Assembly: GCA_018398585.1 (NCBI GenBank) | Contig: JAGTTD010000025.1 | Coordinates: 16,125,578 to 16,189,577, forward strand | Direction: 5' to 3' | DNA length: 64,000 nucleotides | From: Simmondsia chinensis | Lineage: Eukaryota; Streptophyta; Magnoliopsida; Caryophyllales; Simmondsiaceae | Shown: positions 13,301 through 25,936 of the stretch, one piece after another | Position numbering within the stretch: position 1 is the first letter of the stretch | Layout of the letters: each line of letters starts with the position of its first letter | Made by a program: the position numbers and the translations under genes | Notes under the pieces: generated by a model | Told to the model about the DNA's origin: nothing | What the model saw: only the letters and a program-made list of their open reading frames with translations | The model's database searches: none

Positions 13301-13725
13301 ACATTTGTTCAATGAGGGCAACCAATTGGTCCTGGAGGGGTAGGTTAGGCACATGGTTATGCACCTGCCACGGCCCCCCAAGTGGGTGAGGATCTCCAAG
13401 GGGATCAGCAGGATACCCTTGAGCACCCATCATAATCGGGTATGGGAATGGTTGTTGCCCCTTAAACCCGGGGTGACCCTTGCATCAATTTGGCCACCCA
13501 CTTGGTTGGCCATGAAGCATGTTCCAGCAGGACCTGGGTTATATGGCATATGCCTGTGACCACAGCAATATTAGCAGGCTATTAGTTCATCCTCTCTTGA
13601 CCCAAGTCATGATCTTGAGGAAGTGGGTGGCTAACTTGCCTCTCAGTGTGGTAAGCATGAAGAGCGCTGGGAAGTAAAGGGTGGTTCCCCAAATTGGGTA
13701 CCTGTCCTTGCACTCCTATTTCTAG
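10316..13725 (-). pseudogene. Ty3/gypsy gag-protease relic (5' half of the split element)
   Basis: From 13725 down, the minus strand shows a retrotransposon gag domain (about 13350-12830, DDIARQFQA, MYGLARIRKKPGESVEQ), a conserved gag C-terminal block (12824-12408, ending VYCKWHH, the start of a zinc knuckle), a further gag/linker block (12203-11817, YYYEWHNATKY), then an aspartic protease at about 10790-10600 with the active-site motif VDNGASINVLPSDML (catalytic Asp near 10718). After it comes SNALLGRDWLHANYCIPS at 10520-10460, a segment lying between protease and RT in Tat-type elements. Stops and frameshifts break every part. The reading continues at 1851 across the Copia-1 insertion. Confidence 0.88.
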
Positions 13726-14439
13726 TGCTAAGACAAATTTCAAAAATTTTCCCTAATTTGAAATATTTTAACAAAACGGGAGGGTTTAAAATTTTAATTT
13801 TAAATCTATAGAATTAAATTCCTAATTTAAATCTATTGGCTTCTACTCTAATGCATTCATAACAATAACATGGACTTTGAACAGGCATACTAAAAAAACT
13901 TTAAATAAATACAGAAACAAAAACTAAAAAAGAAGAAAAGAAGAATACCTGAAATTGCTCAAAATAGAGAATATCAAAAAGATAATAATTACTCCAAGAA
14001 GCTCGAGAAAACCGAATCACGTTATAGAAGTCTAGAAACAAGCAACTCATATGGTCCAACTTAGAGTGTCAATCTTATTAAACACAAGAACATAACACTT
14101 TTATATCACCATCCACATGACCAAGACAAGCCATCTAAAGTGTCACGTTATAGTCTTAGCATACAAGTGGTCAAAACTTGTCTTTGACTATGAGTTTTTC
14201 AAACAACAATCCATATCATTTGTTCTAAGTCTATCTGGGGTTAGTCTCATAAACCACTTAGAGCAAACATGTAAATTGTAGTCTGAGGACTACATCCATC
14301 TCATGGAAATTACCAAAAAGAAAATATGCGATATAAATGCTCACTTACACAAATTTAATAAGGAAACGATTGGAACTTCAATTTTATTCATTAATCATTT
14401 ACAAGACAAATTTAGATTTTTAGGCCACCATTCCTAACA
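13726..14439 (-). repeat. Shortened solo LTR of the Copia-1/2 family
   Basis: The left end (TGCTAAGACA) and the first 250 bases match the start of the Copia LTRs. The right part, including CCACATGACCAAGACAAGCC near 14110, matches the LTR end and stops at CCTAACA (14439). The central ~1.1 kb found in the full LTRs is missing and no internal region is present, so this is a solo LTR with a deletion. Gypsy sequence continues on both sides. No clear target duplication is seen (TCTAG left, TCAAA right). Confidence 0.75.
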
Positions 14440-14922
14440 TCAAAGCCTTGAGTGAGCCTTAAGGCGATCTCTACTGCCTGAGGAGGGTATGAATGGTTAT
14501 GCCCCTTATCTTGGGAATAGGCAACACCGGCACATTGGCATTTAGATCCCTCGAAGCTAGAGAGAAACCCTGATTTGAAGGCCCAGCAACCCTAAGAAGA
14601 ATGTTGTCATTCCTATGGTTGGGTTACAAGCACATAACACTTGGGCTAGCCACCAGTGGGTTTCCTTTCTCTCGGGGACAATGTAGCCATCCTAAATAAC
14701 CGATATCGTGAGCTCGAAGGAGCATCACAGGGATATACAATTAGCACTGACGGAAGAGGTGCAGCCCTAAGTTGCCTGAATTCCTCTCTAACAGCTTCAA
14801 CCAAGCCATTGTGAGCCTCAGCCTATCTAACCAAGATAGGCTCGACTTCAACTACTTTCTGTCTTGCCACTTCCTTAGCAATAACATTAGTATTAGAGGA
14901 CAGGGTTAAGTTCATCCCAACA
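14440..14922 (-). pseudogene. Gypsy gag N-terminal/leader segment
   Basis: This stretch resumes the gypsy sequence after the solo LTR and continues its GC content and style. It holds no clean open frame. It is assigned by position between gag (below 13726) and the leader next to the primer-binding site (above 16350), not by a recognised domain. Confidence 0.5.
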
Positions 14923-16343
14923 GAAGGCCCAAAGAGCAACCTAAAAGGGGTGAATTAGGTTCTTCCGAGATGAAATAAAAATTTAAACTTCAAGAATCAA
15001 AACTAAATTGAAAGCTAAACAATGAAAATAAAATGTAAAAAAAAAAAAAAAAAAAAAAAAGCAAGAACAAAAATAATGCATAATGTTTTTTTATAGTGGT
15101 TGACTTCCAACCCAAAAGCTAATCCACTCCTCAAGTGAGTACTCTTCGTCATTTGAGCCTTTTACAAAGCTTGATGATCTTTTTTAAAACTAGACTCAAG
15201 ATCCAACCCTTATAACCTATCTTTTTGTACATAGGCTCTAGACCCAACCTTTACAACCGACCCTTTTCTAACCATAGACTCAGGATCGAACCTTTATAAT
15301 AAAATAAATTAAAGCACTAAAATTCTTTACTCTTTCAAGAGTGAATTGAGAATCGATCAAGTTTAGCCAAAGCTAAGGATATGCAAATTAAGCTCAATGA
15401 TCAACAACAAAGAGAACTAGTGATGCTTAAGAAAACTTTAAAAGAAACTTGAAAGAAGAGATTTTTAATCAAAGAACTCTTTAAGAGAATTGGATGAATT
15501 AAACCAAGGCATTGAAGCCCAATTTATAGGAAAACTATGGCCTTAGGGACTTTCAAAATGTAAGAGAAAGGTTTAGAAAAGAAATCAAATCAAAAGTGGC
15601 CATTTAGAGCCTTTTCTAGGCTGTGTGTCGACACACAGAAGATCCGAATGGCTACTGTATGTCTGTGTGTCGACACATCCCGTATGTGTGTCGACACATC
15701 CCGTCTATGTGTCGGCACTCATCATGCCTAGGTGGATTTTGGATATTTTTGACCATTTAGCTTGATTGATTGATTGATTGATTGGTTGATTACCATAGTA
15801 GCTTAATTTTTTTAATTAGCTTCCATATTTTCCTTGACCATTTGAATGGTTGATTGATTCAATCAAGCTAATATATCACCCTATTAAAATTTGATCTTGC
15901 TATTTATAGGCATGCTTTTCATAATACCAATTTGAAAAATATTTTTATTGACAAACTAGATTGGCTTAAATTTGAATTAAATATTTTTCAAATAACATTT
16001 GGAAATCAAGTTTCAAAAATATTTTTGTTAGAGCATCATATATAAATATTGAGATTTGACTCAATTGATTTGTCTCAATCCTAAGTCCTAGAAAATAAAA
16101 ATAAATGACTTTAAGCGCTTTGACTCAGATCTCATTCTCTTCATTTTGGTTGAATCTTCTCTTCAACTTTGATCTCTTTTCCTTTTGATGCATCGTCTTA
16201 GAAAGCTCAATATCAATATGATTAGTCTTGATTTTTTCTAGCTTTCTTATGAGTCCCTTTCAAACAAGATTAGAACAATTTTAAGATAATGACTCACTCA
16301 ATGATTGTTATCATCAAAATTATAACATAAATGGCCTTTAGGG
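14923..16343. mobile_element. Unclassified ~1.4 kb insert with palindromic GTGTCGACAC repeats
   Basis: The insert interrupts the gypsy leader. It starts near GGCCCAAAGAGCAAC (left) and ends near CCTTTAGGGCC (right), so the ends carry a short inverted GGCCC(T)AAAG. The direct repeat CCAACA lies just outside it (14917-14922 and 16344-16349). The left part contains the AAAAGGGGTGAATTAGG motif often seen in dispersed plant repeats, followed by an A-tract at about 15038-15060. The centre has an array of TGTGTCGACACA palindromes (15621-15715). No protein of any known class is encoded. The class is not determined. Confidence 0.5.
15621..15715. repeat. Cluster of TGTGTCGACACA palindromes
   Basis: CTGTGTGTCGACACACAG at 15621-15638 is a perfect 18-bp palindrome. 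It is followed by two further GTGTGTCGACACA copies separated by ATCCCGT spacers and a diverged TGTGTCGGCAC. Each copy is its own reverse complement, so each could form a small cruciform or bind a dimeric protein. Confidence 0.8.
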
Positions 16344-16349
16344 CCAACA

Positions 16350-16825
16350 TCAACTAAGACTCTATCAGTTTCTTTGTGAAGCCTTTCGTTCATTGAGGTT
16401 CCAACGTCATTTATTACAGTTCTCATGGTGGTAGAGTTTTCATGCTGGGTTGCTAGATTGCTCTATTTCACCACTTTGTCTCTCAAAGGCCTCTCATTGT
16501 TTGTTGGACTCTTTGGTCCATGATTTCTAAATGGCATTTGAGCATAGCCATGAAACTCTTGAGAGAATGGCCATCAAGCCCAATGCATTCATCTTCTAGG
16601 ATGTCATCATTGCCACCGCTTTTAACTGCCATGCCTATGACTTGGTTCATCCCTTCGTGTTATAGGACTTCGTTCAAAAGGATGCACAAGTGGGTACCCA
16701 ATTAAGGCTAAGCCCTCTAGTTCCTCATGCTCGAGAGCACTAGACCTCCTAGTTTTGACCATCGACGAATGGCCAGCAATTACGTCCTGGTAATCCACAA
16801 TGGGCTAAATACAACGTTTCAAGCC
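16350..16825 (-). other. Gypsy 5' leader next to the primer-binding site
   Basis: Sequence between the unclassified insert and the gypsy primer-binding site. No convincing protein is encoded; short open frames on the plus strand (for example 16520-16705) run against the element and resemble nothing known. It is interpreted as untranslated leader plus gag start. Confidence 0.55.
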
Positions 16826-16842
16826 TCCCACTATGGTCGCCA
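16826..16842 (-). promoter_or_regulatory. Gypsy primer-binding site
   Basis: The minus strand reads TGGCGACCATAGTGGGA, five bases inside the LTR. It starts with TGG, as expected for complementarity to a tRNA CCA end. TGGCGACC-type sites are familiar from Tat/Retand gypsy elements. I did not identify the tRNA. Confidence 0.75.
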
Positions 16843-16847
16843 AAAGG

Positions 16848-18236
16848 TGTGTTTGCTCTCTTTTGTTTGTAGTTAAATGTGATGTGGTCACTGTAAATGT
16901 GAAAACAAAACAAACATGCAAAAGGGACATACTGCGAGTAGAGAGTGAACATAAATACGAACCACAATGTTTTTTACCTCAGCCACTCTCCGTTTTCGAA
17001 GAAAGGGTTGTGATATTTTGGTATATCTTACTTCTGTAATATCGTGAGTTCAGCTTATGCTGCAACTAAGAAGACTTTGTTAAATATTTTTGTGGATTAT
17101 ATATATGCATATGCTCAAAGAAAATAAAAGGATACGGCACTAATTCAAGTGGAAGTCAGTTACATTGACAGAGTAGGGCCCACAAACACCTGTCCTCATC
17201 ACTTAAAAGTTAGAAACTAGGGTGGAGACAAACCCAAAAGCTGAACAGTCCATTTATAAGCCCGAGTCAATTAGATTTGTAAGCCTGGCACCCTTGACTT
17301 ATAATAACTCGAATGAGTTTAGGTCTAACAAGATTAAGGTGGAGCAAACGTATTCAGGTCATTGGATTGGGACCAGCGCATTCAAGGTCAAGCCTTGGCA
17401 ATGAAAGCCCTAATTAATGGGGCGAACCTAAGTTCACCTGACTTATCAAGTAACTACAGTGGTGTTAAGACCAGCACAATCAAGGTCAAGCCTTGGCCGT
17501 CAAAGCCTTAAACTAAAGCCTTAATTTTCAACTCGTCAAATTTGGGAGCAGATTAAACTAGAAGTTCATGCCTGAAGCCCAAGAAACTGTACTACTAATG
17601 AAGCAAGTACAGTAAGTTCTATGCTAAGCTAAGTTATGTTCAGTTACGCTACTCCTAAGAAACGAACACAAGTGTGCTGTAAAAGAAAACTTGAAAAAGT
17701 TTTGTATTGAGTGTGTGTACTACTTTGGACCGACGTACAACCCTTTATTTATAGAAAACTAAAAATAATTGCTGCTCCTAATTCTACAACAACTTCTCCC
17801 ATGTCAAGCCACTAAGCTTCTTCTTGCAAACGTAAAAGATCAATGAACGTCTCCATAATTAAGTAATGGAGGGAATTCCTTGGTGCCCACATTCGTCTTT
17901 CTAGTGGAAGTCCCTTCTAAAAGCCCCACGTTCTCTTGGATAACCAAGCATCTAAGATCACGCTCCAAGTAACTGTCTCAAGCATGGAAACCAATTGTCT
18001 TGCAGCCTTCTTCGCAGTCCCTTGAGCCGAGCTCCCTTTACCCTTTAACCATTTCAAGCCTCAAGTGGTTGATACCCTTGTTTGGGTTATAATCTCCTCA
18101 AGACTCTGGGCTCAAGACGATGTTATCTTAGCACCTAACGGTCTGATTCTCCTCGAGATGGACCACACGTGTCAAACACGTTGCACTTTGCTCAAAACAG
18201 CGTTGTGCAAACCCCCTCGAAATTAGGATGTAAACA
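16848..18236 (-). repeat. Gypsy 5' LTR (1389 bp)
   Basis: Bounded by TGTGTTTGC at 16848 and GTAAACA ending at 18236, giving the TG...CA ends on the minus strand. The primer site is directly inside and a different element (plus-strand Copia RNase H) begins directly outside, which fixes both ends. The partner LTR is outside the window, so identity between LTRs cannot be judged. Confidence 0.75.
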
Positions 18237-18805
18237 CTCGTCATTGGCGGGTTGTGAAGCGGATCCTACATTACCTAGAAACCACTCCAGACCATGGCTT
18301 GACTATCCTACCCAGTTCTTACACCATTGTGAAAGTTTTTGTTGATGCCAACTAGGGAAGGTGTCCTAATATGCACCGATCCATGACAAGTTTTGCTCCC
18401 TTCCATAGACCAAACCACATCGCATGGCATGCCAAAAACCATGCTTCGGTTTTCAAATCATCCACCGAGTTAGAACACCGTATTGATGCTTAAGTCATTG
18501 CCAAAAGGAACTGCGTTCGCTATCTCATGTATGGCATTTGCCTTCGTCGCTCTGGCACTGTTCCCATATACCATGACAATATCTCCGGCCCTTACCTTGC
18601 TACAAACAAGGTTTCAAATGACCGTAGTAAACATGCTGATTTCGAATACAATTATGCCCGTGAAAAGGTCCTGAAAGGTGATCTACAGGTTTCCTGCACT
18701 CCCACCTCCAAAGATGTTATCAACATCTTCAAAAAAGGTCTCTCCGCCGACCCTTTTATTTAGCACAAGAACAATCTTCATAGTACTCTACTCCATTCAA
18801 ATTGA
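18237..18805 (+). pseudogene. Plus-strand Copia RNase H relic
   Basis: The plus strand reads HWRVVKRILHYLETTPDHGL at the start, then a degraded RNase H in which SSTELEHR, YHDNISGPYLATN and KHADFEYNYAREKVL correspond to the conserved SSTEAEYR, CDNISA and KHIEIDYHFVRE blocks of Ale-like Copia elements. DVINIFKKGLS matches the usual C-terminal D-I-F-T-K-G-L motif. Stops occur at several points. The gypsy element was inserted in it on the left, and Copia-2 follows shortly on the right. It ends in a purine tract (ATTGAGGGGG near 18801-18810) before a short LTR. Confidence 0.87.
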
Positions 18806-18812
18806 GGGGGCC

Positions 18813-18839
18813 TATTAGAAGAGATCCTTCCCATATCCT
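18813..18839 (+). repeat. Start of the 3' LTR of the plus-strand Copia relic
   Basis: Directly after the purine tract, TATTAGAAGAGATCCTTCCC corresponds to the TGTTAGAAGAGA start of short Copia LTRs. It is cut at 18839 by Copia-2 and appears to resume at 27766 (CTTCCCATG..., then a TATTTATAG TATA-like box near 27829). Confidence 0.55.
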
Positions 18840-20677
18840 TATTAGGAATGTATTTCAAAAACATTCCCAGAGCAGGTGCAACAGAAAACAAATTTAAAAT
18901 TCTCAATTTTAAATCTAAAGCTCTGATCTAATTAAACTACTTAATTAGATTTAAATCTTACTCTAATCGGTTCATAATATGATAAATGAAAAGTATCGAA
19001 TAAGACAAATATAAATATGGTGTCTAGAATAAACGAAATAAAGGAAAAAACACAAATTAAAGATTACATATTTAATTAAACATATCTAAAGCACGAATTT
19101 TGATTCAACTTGAAGATCTGAAATTGGAAGAACATTTCTTGATACCTCAAGATCTTCTTTGCAATGACATCTTCTAGCACCGGGAGTTTGGACTCCCAAA
19201 ATATTTTACTTACGAAAAATTTTAGAACAAATTCTTTCTTTTCAATCTTTGCAAAAATTAATTTTTTTAGAAAAATTATGCTAAACAATAATTCAAAAAA
19301 ACCCTAAAGCAATTTTAGGGTTTTTGTCATGGAAGAAAACCAAGTTCCAAAACTTAATTCTTCTCATTTTTTTATGATAAATAACGTGTTTATATAATTA
19401 AACAAGGCGGCAAGTGAATAACGCATGAGTAACGGGTATATGCTCCTAGTGTTGACGCCAGTAAGGGGAGACACTTGCAATATGGGTTTTTGCGCTTGTT
19501 TACCCTGCTTCTAATAGACTTTCCCCTTTTTTGTTTGTTTCTAAAACACAATATTTATCGTATTTTATATTTATCTCATGAATATTTATTTAGAATAAAA
19601 ATTTGTTTATCTAATAAATAAATAATTCATCTTTTGATTTATTTTTTAAATATTTTCAAACAATGCTTAAGTTGAGGCATGCAATGGGACCTCAAGGACA
19701 ATCTTACTCTAGTTCTAAATGGGTCAAATCTGATTATTATCTCATGATAACAATTGATTACCATTTAGCAACACTTAATTCTACTAATTAAATATTGTTG
19801 CACTCTAGAATTAAATATATTCCTTCAAGAATTTTTCAAATAACTTTTATTATGACAATCAATACCTCTATTAGATATCGGTGAGCAAAAACAACTTTAC
19901 CAACTATCGTTATTTTTATCAAATCTTTCGCTGTAGCTCCCAACTCGCCCTTCTCAAACAATTCAATAATATATAAACAATTTCCGTACTAATTCCAATG
20001 TCAAACATATGGAATACTTTGGCCAAAGATTATCGAATATGTTCATGTGCTTGCGAATCAACTAAGGAGACATCTTTATCTCGTATGACACTATAGATTC
20101 CACATTTTACCTATTCCCACTACACTTCATGCAATTAACCAACGCACATAAGATTCAAGTTAACGCTCTGTAACTAATCCTTTTAGCACGTCAACGAAAC
20201 GAACTATCCATGTGCTAGTTCAGACTATTTCCTAGATTTATTGTCTTATAGAATTAATTATTTCTGATAGCAATTAAGAAACAAATAATTCAAGTAGTCC
20301 AGCTCAGTGTTTCAATACTATTGATAATAGCACTATGATACTCTTGGATCCCTATCCACATGACCAAGACAAGTCATTTAAAGTATCATATTATAACCTT
20401 ATCAGACAAGTTGTCCAAACTAATCACCGACTATGAACATACTTGGACAATATATCAGTAGTTTGATTTAAATCTATCTGGGTTCAATCTCATTGACCAC
20501 TTAAACCGAACCTGACATGTCATCTTAGACTACGCCCGTCTCATGGAATGTTTTAGAAAAACAATCACTCGCATATTTGACTAGTCAAGTATAATCAGAC
20601 AATAAATAAATAAAATAATTTTATTTATTTCATATTTTAACTAACTAATTGCGTTTTCCTAGATACAAATACCAACA
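18840..20677 (-). repeat. Copia-2 3' LTR (1838 bp)
   Basis: From TATTAGGAATG (diverged TGTTGGGAAC) to ACCAACA at 20677, aligning along its length with 25937-27765. The short RNase H side of the element follows. Confidence 0.87.
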
Positions 20678-20692
20678 ATCTCCAACTTGTCC

Positions 20693-23600
20693 TAAACTCA
20701 ATAAGCCTTACATTGTATAACTATCTCCTAGGAATCAATGAACTCTTTGACTATAAGCTTTACCAATGCCAAACGCTCACTATTTCATTCATATTCTCAC
20801 AAGCTTTCACGGATAAGGAACCTTTTGAATCAAGTAGTCTACTTAACAACTTTATAAATGTCTAGTACCTGACTTCCATAATGAAGTAAGTAATACAAGA
20901 CTGCTTCACTCTTGACCATTTAATGACTCGCACTATAAGGATGGGCATGGATTTCTAATTTCAAATGTCTAAACACCCATTTAAAACAAAACACCTGATA
21001 AACTTAGCATCCTTTCTTGCAATCATGCTAAAGCTTGACCCTACGAACATAGTGTGCTCATCTTGGTTTTTTTCATTTTAAACTAACTAGGCAATTAAAT
21101 CTTAACAGCCCATGACAATTCTACACCATTCTCAGTAAGTAGAGTGCCAACTCTATATACAGCATTTAGAAAGTCACTTTCTAACCGTGTCACACGTACT
21201 TTCATTGTTCACTACCCATTGATTCAAATCACTACGACTCAATAACCACCATCGAATCTACTATCCCATGAATGAGATGCTCATTTAAGTCTAGAAATAG
21301 ACCACCTCCCATTTTGTATATGTGGCTGCTGGTCTGCTTCAGTTTGAGTTTCGCTTTCTGTTTTACACTACTCCCATAGGTTGTTGACGCAGATGTGGGG
21401 TGGAGGGTTTTTTTGGGGATGCATTATAGTGCAGGTCGTGACTACTTCCATTGGTTGATGCTGCATATTGCACGCTTCAACTATTTGTTTATATAGTTAG
21501 AATACTAAGCCTTCTATGAATTAATTCCAAGAAAGTGGCCGTTCACGTTAGGAATAGAGGTTGTTGTTGTAGTTGCTTGTAGTCTTAGTCCAGTTTGTAC
21601 ACTATGCTTCTGACTCTTGGCAACGAACACATCTAGTCATATCATATACATAACTTTTTCAAGATGACCGGTCAGAAAATGTCATTTTGGCTTCCATTTT
21701 CCATATCTCGCCATAATGAGATACAATAGATAAGAGCATTCTCATGGACTTAAGCATAGCATCTAGTTAGAAGATTCAATCAAAGACGATTCCTTCTTTT
21801 AGGGTATAATCCACTTCCATCAATCTAGCCTAGAAGGGCTTAACCTTCTTGCCTAATGAAACTGTTTATACTTGTAGATCCATTGAGATCCAATCTAATG
21901 GACTTAATGCCTTTAGACTCCTCTACAAGTTCCTAGACATAGTTAAGATGCAATTATTCTGACTTAGGTATCATCGCCTGACCTATTGGTCTGCATCTTT
22001 ATACTTAAGAGTCTCATTATAGTCTAGAGGATCAAATTCACCATCATACTTAACCTTTAAAATTGAAGACATGAATCTTTCAGGTGACCCTAACCATCCT
22101 CCCACCACACCAAAGCTCTCATGTACTATGTGTGACAATATCCTATAAAAGATGTATTTAATACATCATCTACACTGTAAGTTGTATCATGTTGTTGACA
22201 CATAGTATTTCATATTATCAATATATCCAACACAAGCTATCCACTGTACTTTTAGTACACTTCATAACACCTCTTACATAACAAATCTTTTGATATGTAG
22301 ATGCGACTCATCATATGAATCTTACCATATTCAATAAAACATTATTGATCCTTTCTGCAACTTTTGTAATAAAGAAAAATAAGAATTCTCCAGAAACCAC
22401 CACGTGGATCTAATCAAAGTGAAGTCATATAATTACCTAACTGATCTCAACTTTAGTCTTTAATTCTTTTAATTTTTCAAAGAATTCAAGACTTTAGTCT
22501 TCATAAATATATCCATATATACTCTGATTGAGTAGTTATTCCTAAACATTTTAAGAAATACTATTCACTTTCGCTCACTTGAACTTTTAGCAGTTCATAA
22601 ATATTTTATGAATAAGTTCTAGCAGCTTGGTGGCTCCATTGCCTTTACTCTTAAAAGCTCTTTCGATCACCATTAATTAAAACAAGATTCATATATTGGT
22701 TATCATTTTAGTACTTAATGATCCCATAAGACAAATCAAACCAATTTTGAACATATTAGATTAATGTGACCTAAGATCAAGTACTACTTAAAAGCTTTAT
22801 GGGCTTCAGGAAATTCTTCTTTTATATGGGTATATAGCTTAGCTCGTATTAGACTAATAAATCACCATTAACATAGCTTTGATTAAAATAGGTCAACTAC
22901 CAATGTATCTTCTTAAATAAACCCTTTATTTACATAAACATCAGTATATTTTTCAGGAAAAATAACTAAAAGACTATTTTAAAACTAATAGTAAATAGAA
23001 ATCAAATTTCTAAAGTACACTAAGATAGTTACTCAAATACAAAATTATATTTGTTGACTTAAACTACTATCTTTTGATGCCCTTACTCAAAACCCATTCA
23101 CCAGAATACTAGTGAATTACTTACCAACCACAGCTAGAGGAGACAAGACATCGATTACCATGACATGTTGGCTTTCTGTCTTTGCCATAATAGTACCTAA
23201 GTACCTAGGCAATTCCTTTTAAAACTAACGTCCAATGCTTTTATAAAGGAGACAAAACTATTTTAACCCGTCTTTTATTTTACCCTCGAGAGATTCCTAA
23301 TTCCTAAGATAGATGTTTACACTAAGTGGACTCCTCCCTTAGTTCTCATGACACCTTTTCTCAAACTGTATTTTCATCAGTTCAGAAAATAAGCAATCTC
23401 TATTACTTAATGTATCCAGCCTAAGCCGATTGAACGACCTTTATAGGCAAATCAAAATCGTATCCTATTGAGATTGGCTATCAATTTTGGCATCAAGAAT
23501 TCCAGTTTAATTAAATAAGCCATCATAATATGACACGTTTTTGAACTGAACTTTCTTAATACAATCATGTGTCTATCATATTTATCATTAGTTGTTCTCA

Positions 23601-23960
23601 TGCTACCAGTTCTCTAATCAAAGACTTCTTTCAAATATTTGATCGTTTCTACTACAGTGACAAGTCATGAATCTCATAATAGAACACACTCAACATCTAA
23701 TATCTAAATGTTACATGTGATTAACTCATTAGTCTAATTTAAACATTCCCAACGATCTTTTCAACTTAGTAGATATACTATTAGTAAACTAGAGAACCTT
23801 GAGCATCTACTAGTGCTTCACATGTACTCAGATATATTATATCATAGCGAGCATAATAGAATAGACAAGTAACACATGCCAGTATTGATTGCAATGCATA
23901 AGATAACAACCAGCTTGAAATCAAAACTGTAAACAAGTCATATAACATATGGGATTACTT
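20693..23960 (-). pseudogene. Copia-2 gag-pol remains
   Basis: No open frame over 60 codons survives. Sequence order and scattered words still follow Copia-1. For example, 21980-21800 on the minus strand corresponds to the RT start (the KPIGCKWVY...KARLV region of Copia-1 at 4990-4870), and the RNase H side adjoins the purine tract at 20678. Stops and indels are spread throughout, much denser than in Copia-1, so this copy is older or has been under no constraint for longer. Confidence 0.65.
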
Positions 23961-24029
23961 TTTCTTACTTTTAGCAAACAATCAAAGTTTGGGGTTCACA
24001 ATCCGACACTTACATATATGTCATGACGA

Positions 24030-24920
24030 CCCAACCGAACTACCCAAAACTCCCTTGTCACCGAGGCCGAATTGAGATATCAGAAGAGTGAGAACATTTC
24101 TTAATAAATATATTTTCTTGTAAACTTTAACTAAACATATTTAACACACCACTTTTTCCTCAACCTCTTAGGTGATACAACAAAGCTCCTCAGGGAGGCT
24201 AATGTAGAGTCTAATGAAGTCTACACTGCTACCTTGATACCCATACAAGTCCACGAAGTACTCCACGTCGGCATGACCGCACCCGTTTTTCTTGCACTTC
24301 AGTCTATCATAAGAGATCTAACATTGTATTCGGCAAATAAAAGCCCTCCTTGGGGAGTCGTGCCCACCAACTATACTACTAGACTAGTAACGGAGGGCGT
24401 AAGCATTTATTTAGAAGCTCACTCCCACTTGATATTTTGAGTCTTGTGAATCTTTTAATAATTTTAGCACACAAACAAAGCAAGGAATCCACCTAACCAT
24501 TTTTTGTATGTGTGCAACAATGAGCTAACCATTTTACCCGTTACTCCATAGGAGAAAGGCATAATGAATTATCAGTAAGGTAAGAACAATTCTAAATTTA
24601 TATGTTTCTTAAATATAATTAACTCACCATTTCTACCTTGGTCTCTAAGACAGTATCTTAATGCTCCCTAGGAGGCCCTCATACTATCCTATTCAAGTGT
24701 ATACTATTATCTAAACGTTACTACAAGTAAACAAGATACACCATGGATACGCAGTTATATCTGTTTTCTCGTACCTCCATCTATCTTTAAGAATTCCAAC
24801 CCTATATTCCACGAATAAATGCCCTTCCCAGGGAGTAGCGCCTATCCGCTATAATATTAGATCGGCAATGGAGACCGTGAGAAATCAACTCCTAAGCCTC
24901 ACTCCCATGTGAAATTTTAA
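24030..24920 (-). repeat. Copia-2 leader: two diverged copies of a ~0.4 kb block
   Basis: Blocks 24030-24450 and 24560-24920 are homologous to each other and to the single block 7550-7945 of Copia-1. Matching words include AAGCTCCTCAGGGAGGCTA at 24185 against CTCCCTAGGAGGCC at 24665. The offset is about 485 bp. Copia-2 therefore carries a duplicated leader. Confidence 0.7.
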
Positions 24921-25921
24921 ATTGAGGATCTTTATTTTAAATTTGATTATCTTATAATGAATATTAGAATTACATTCTAAATTTTATTTAACAAATAAAT
25001 AAAACCCTAATTTAATTAGGTTCCTTTAATAATCTAACCTATGTAATCTAATCTCATTAGATACATTATGAAAATTTTCCTTTCAAATAGTTTTACTTTT
25101 GAATTATCTAATCTCATTAGATCTATTTGAAAAACTTCTCCCACTCAATAAAATCAAATATCCCACCAAGTTGCATATTTATATGGCCTTCTAACTTTAT
25201 TCACATTATACATAATATTTAACTCATCTAAATAATATCAAATATGTGAACAAAATTTAACAAGTATCCTATTATCAGACCTTTAGAATAATATTACTTA
25301 AGGCTAAAAGGTTGGAACAACTAAAGATTTTTCTAAAATATTTTTATTAAAGATTATCGTATAATCTTAATCAGAATCTCATTGTAATTATTTATTTATT
25401 TATTGTATTTAAATTTAAATTAAAAAATAATAAGTAAGATATGGGAAACGCAACCCAAAAGGGTTACCTCATGCCTCAATTTTTCTTTTAAAATAAATTA
25501 ATAACTTATTAATTAAATTCTATCATAATCTCATTAGATCATAAACCAAATATCTAATCCTATTAGATATTCTTTACTTTGAATTATCATAAAATATGCA
25601 ACAATTTAATATTTCATACTTTGGTTCAACATCTAATCTTATTAGATTTAATAATCAAAATCCTTCAACTCTTTGAATACCTAATCCCATTAGACGCAAT
25701 TTAGAAATACGCTCCTCAATTGAATCGTAACTCATCTAAAATTTTAAACAATTTAAAACTTTAATAATAATTCAATTTTGTTATTAAACTCTATAACAAC
25801 AATGTTTAGGATTGTCTTTTTCCTTTAATGAAATTCCTAATTTCATACTTCCGTAATTCTACATACTCTTATTTTGTGAAACCTAATATTTTTAATGCCG
25901 TTTATGAATGTATTCAGAGTT

Positions 25922-25933
25922 GAATCCGATACC
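25922..25933 (-). promoter_or_regulatory. Copia-2 primer-binding site, degenerate
   Basis: The minus strand reads TGGTATCGGATT three bases after the LTR end at 25937. The first seven bases match the initiator tRNA-Met site of Copia-1; the rest has mutated. Confidence 0.7.
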
Positions 25934-25936
25934 AAT

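Noticed and set aside
15038..15060. Poly(A) tail of a LINE or processed pseudogene
   Set aside because: The A-tract is internal to a larger insert and no coding sequence or target duplication abuts it.
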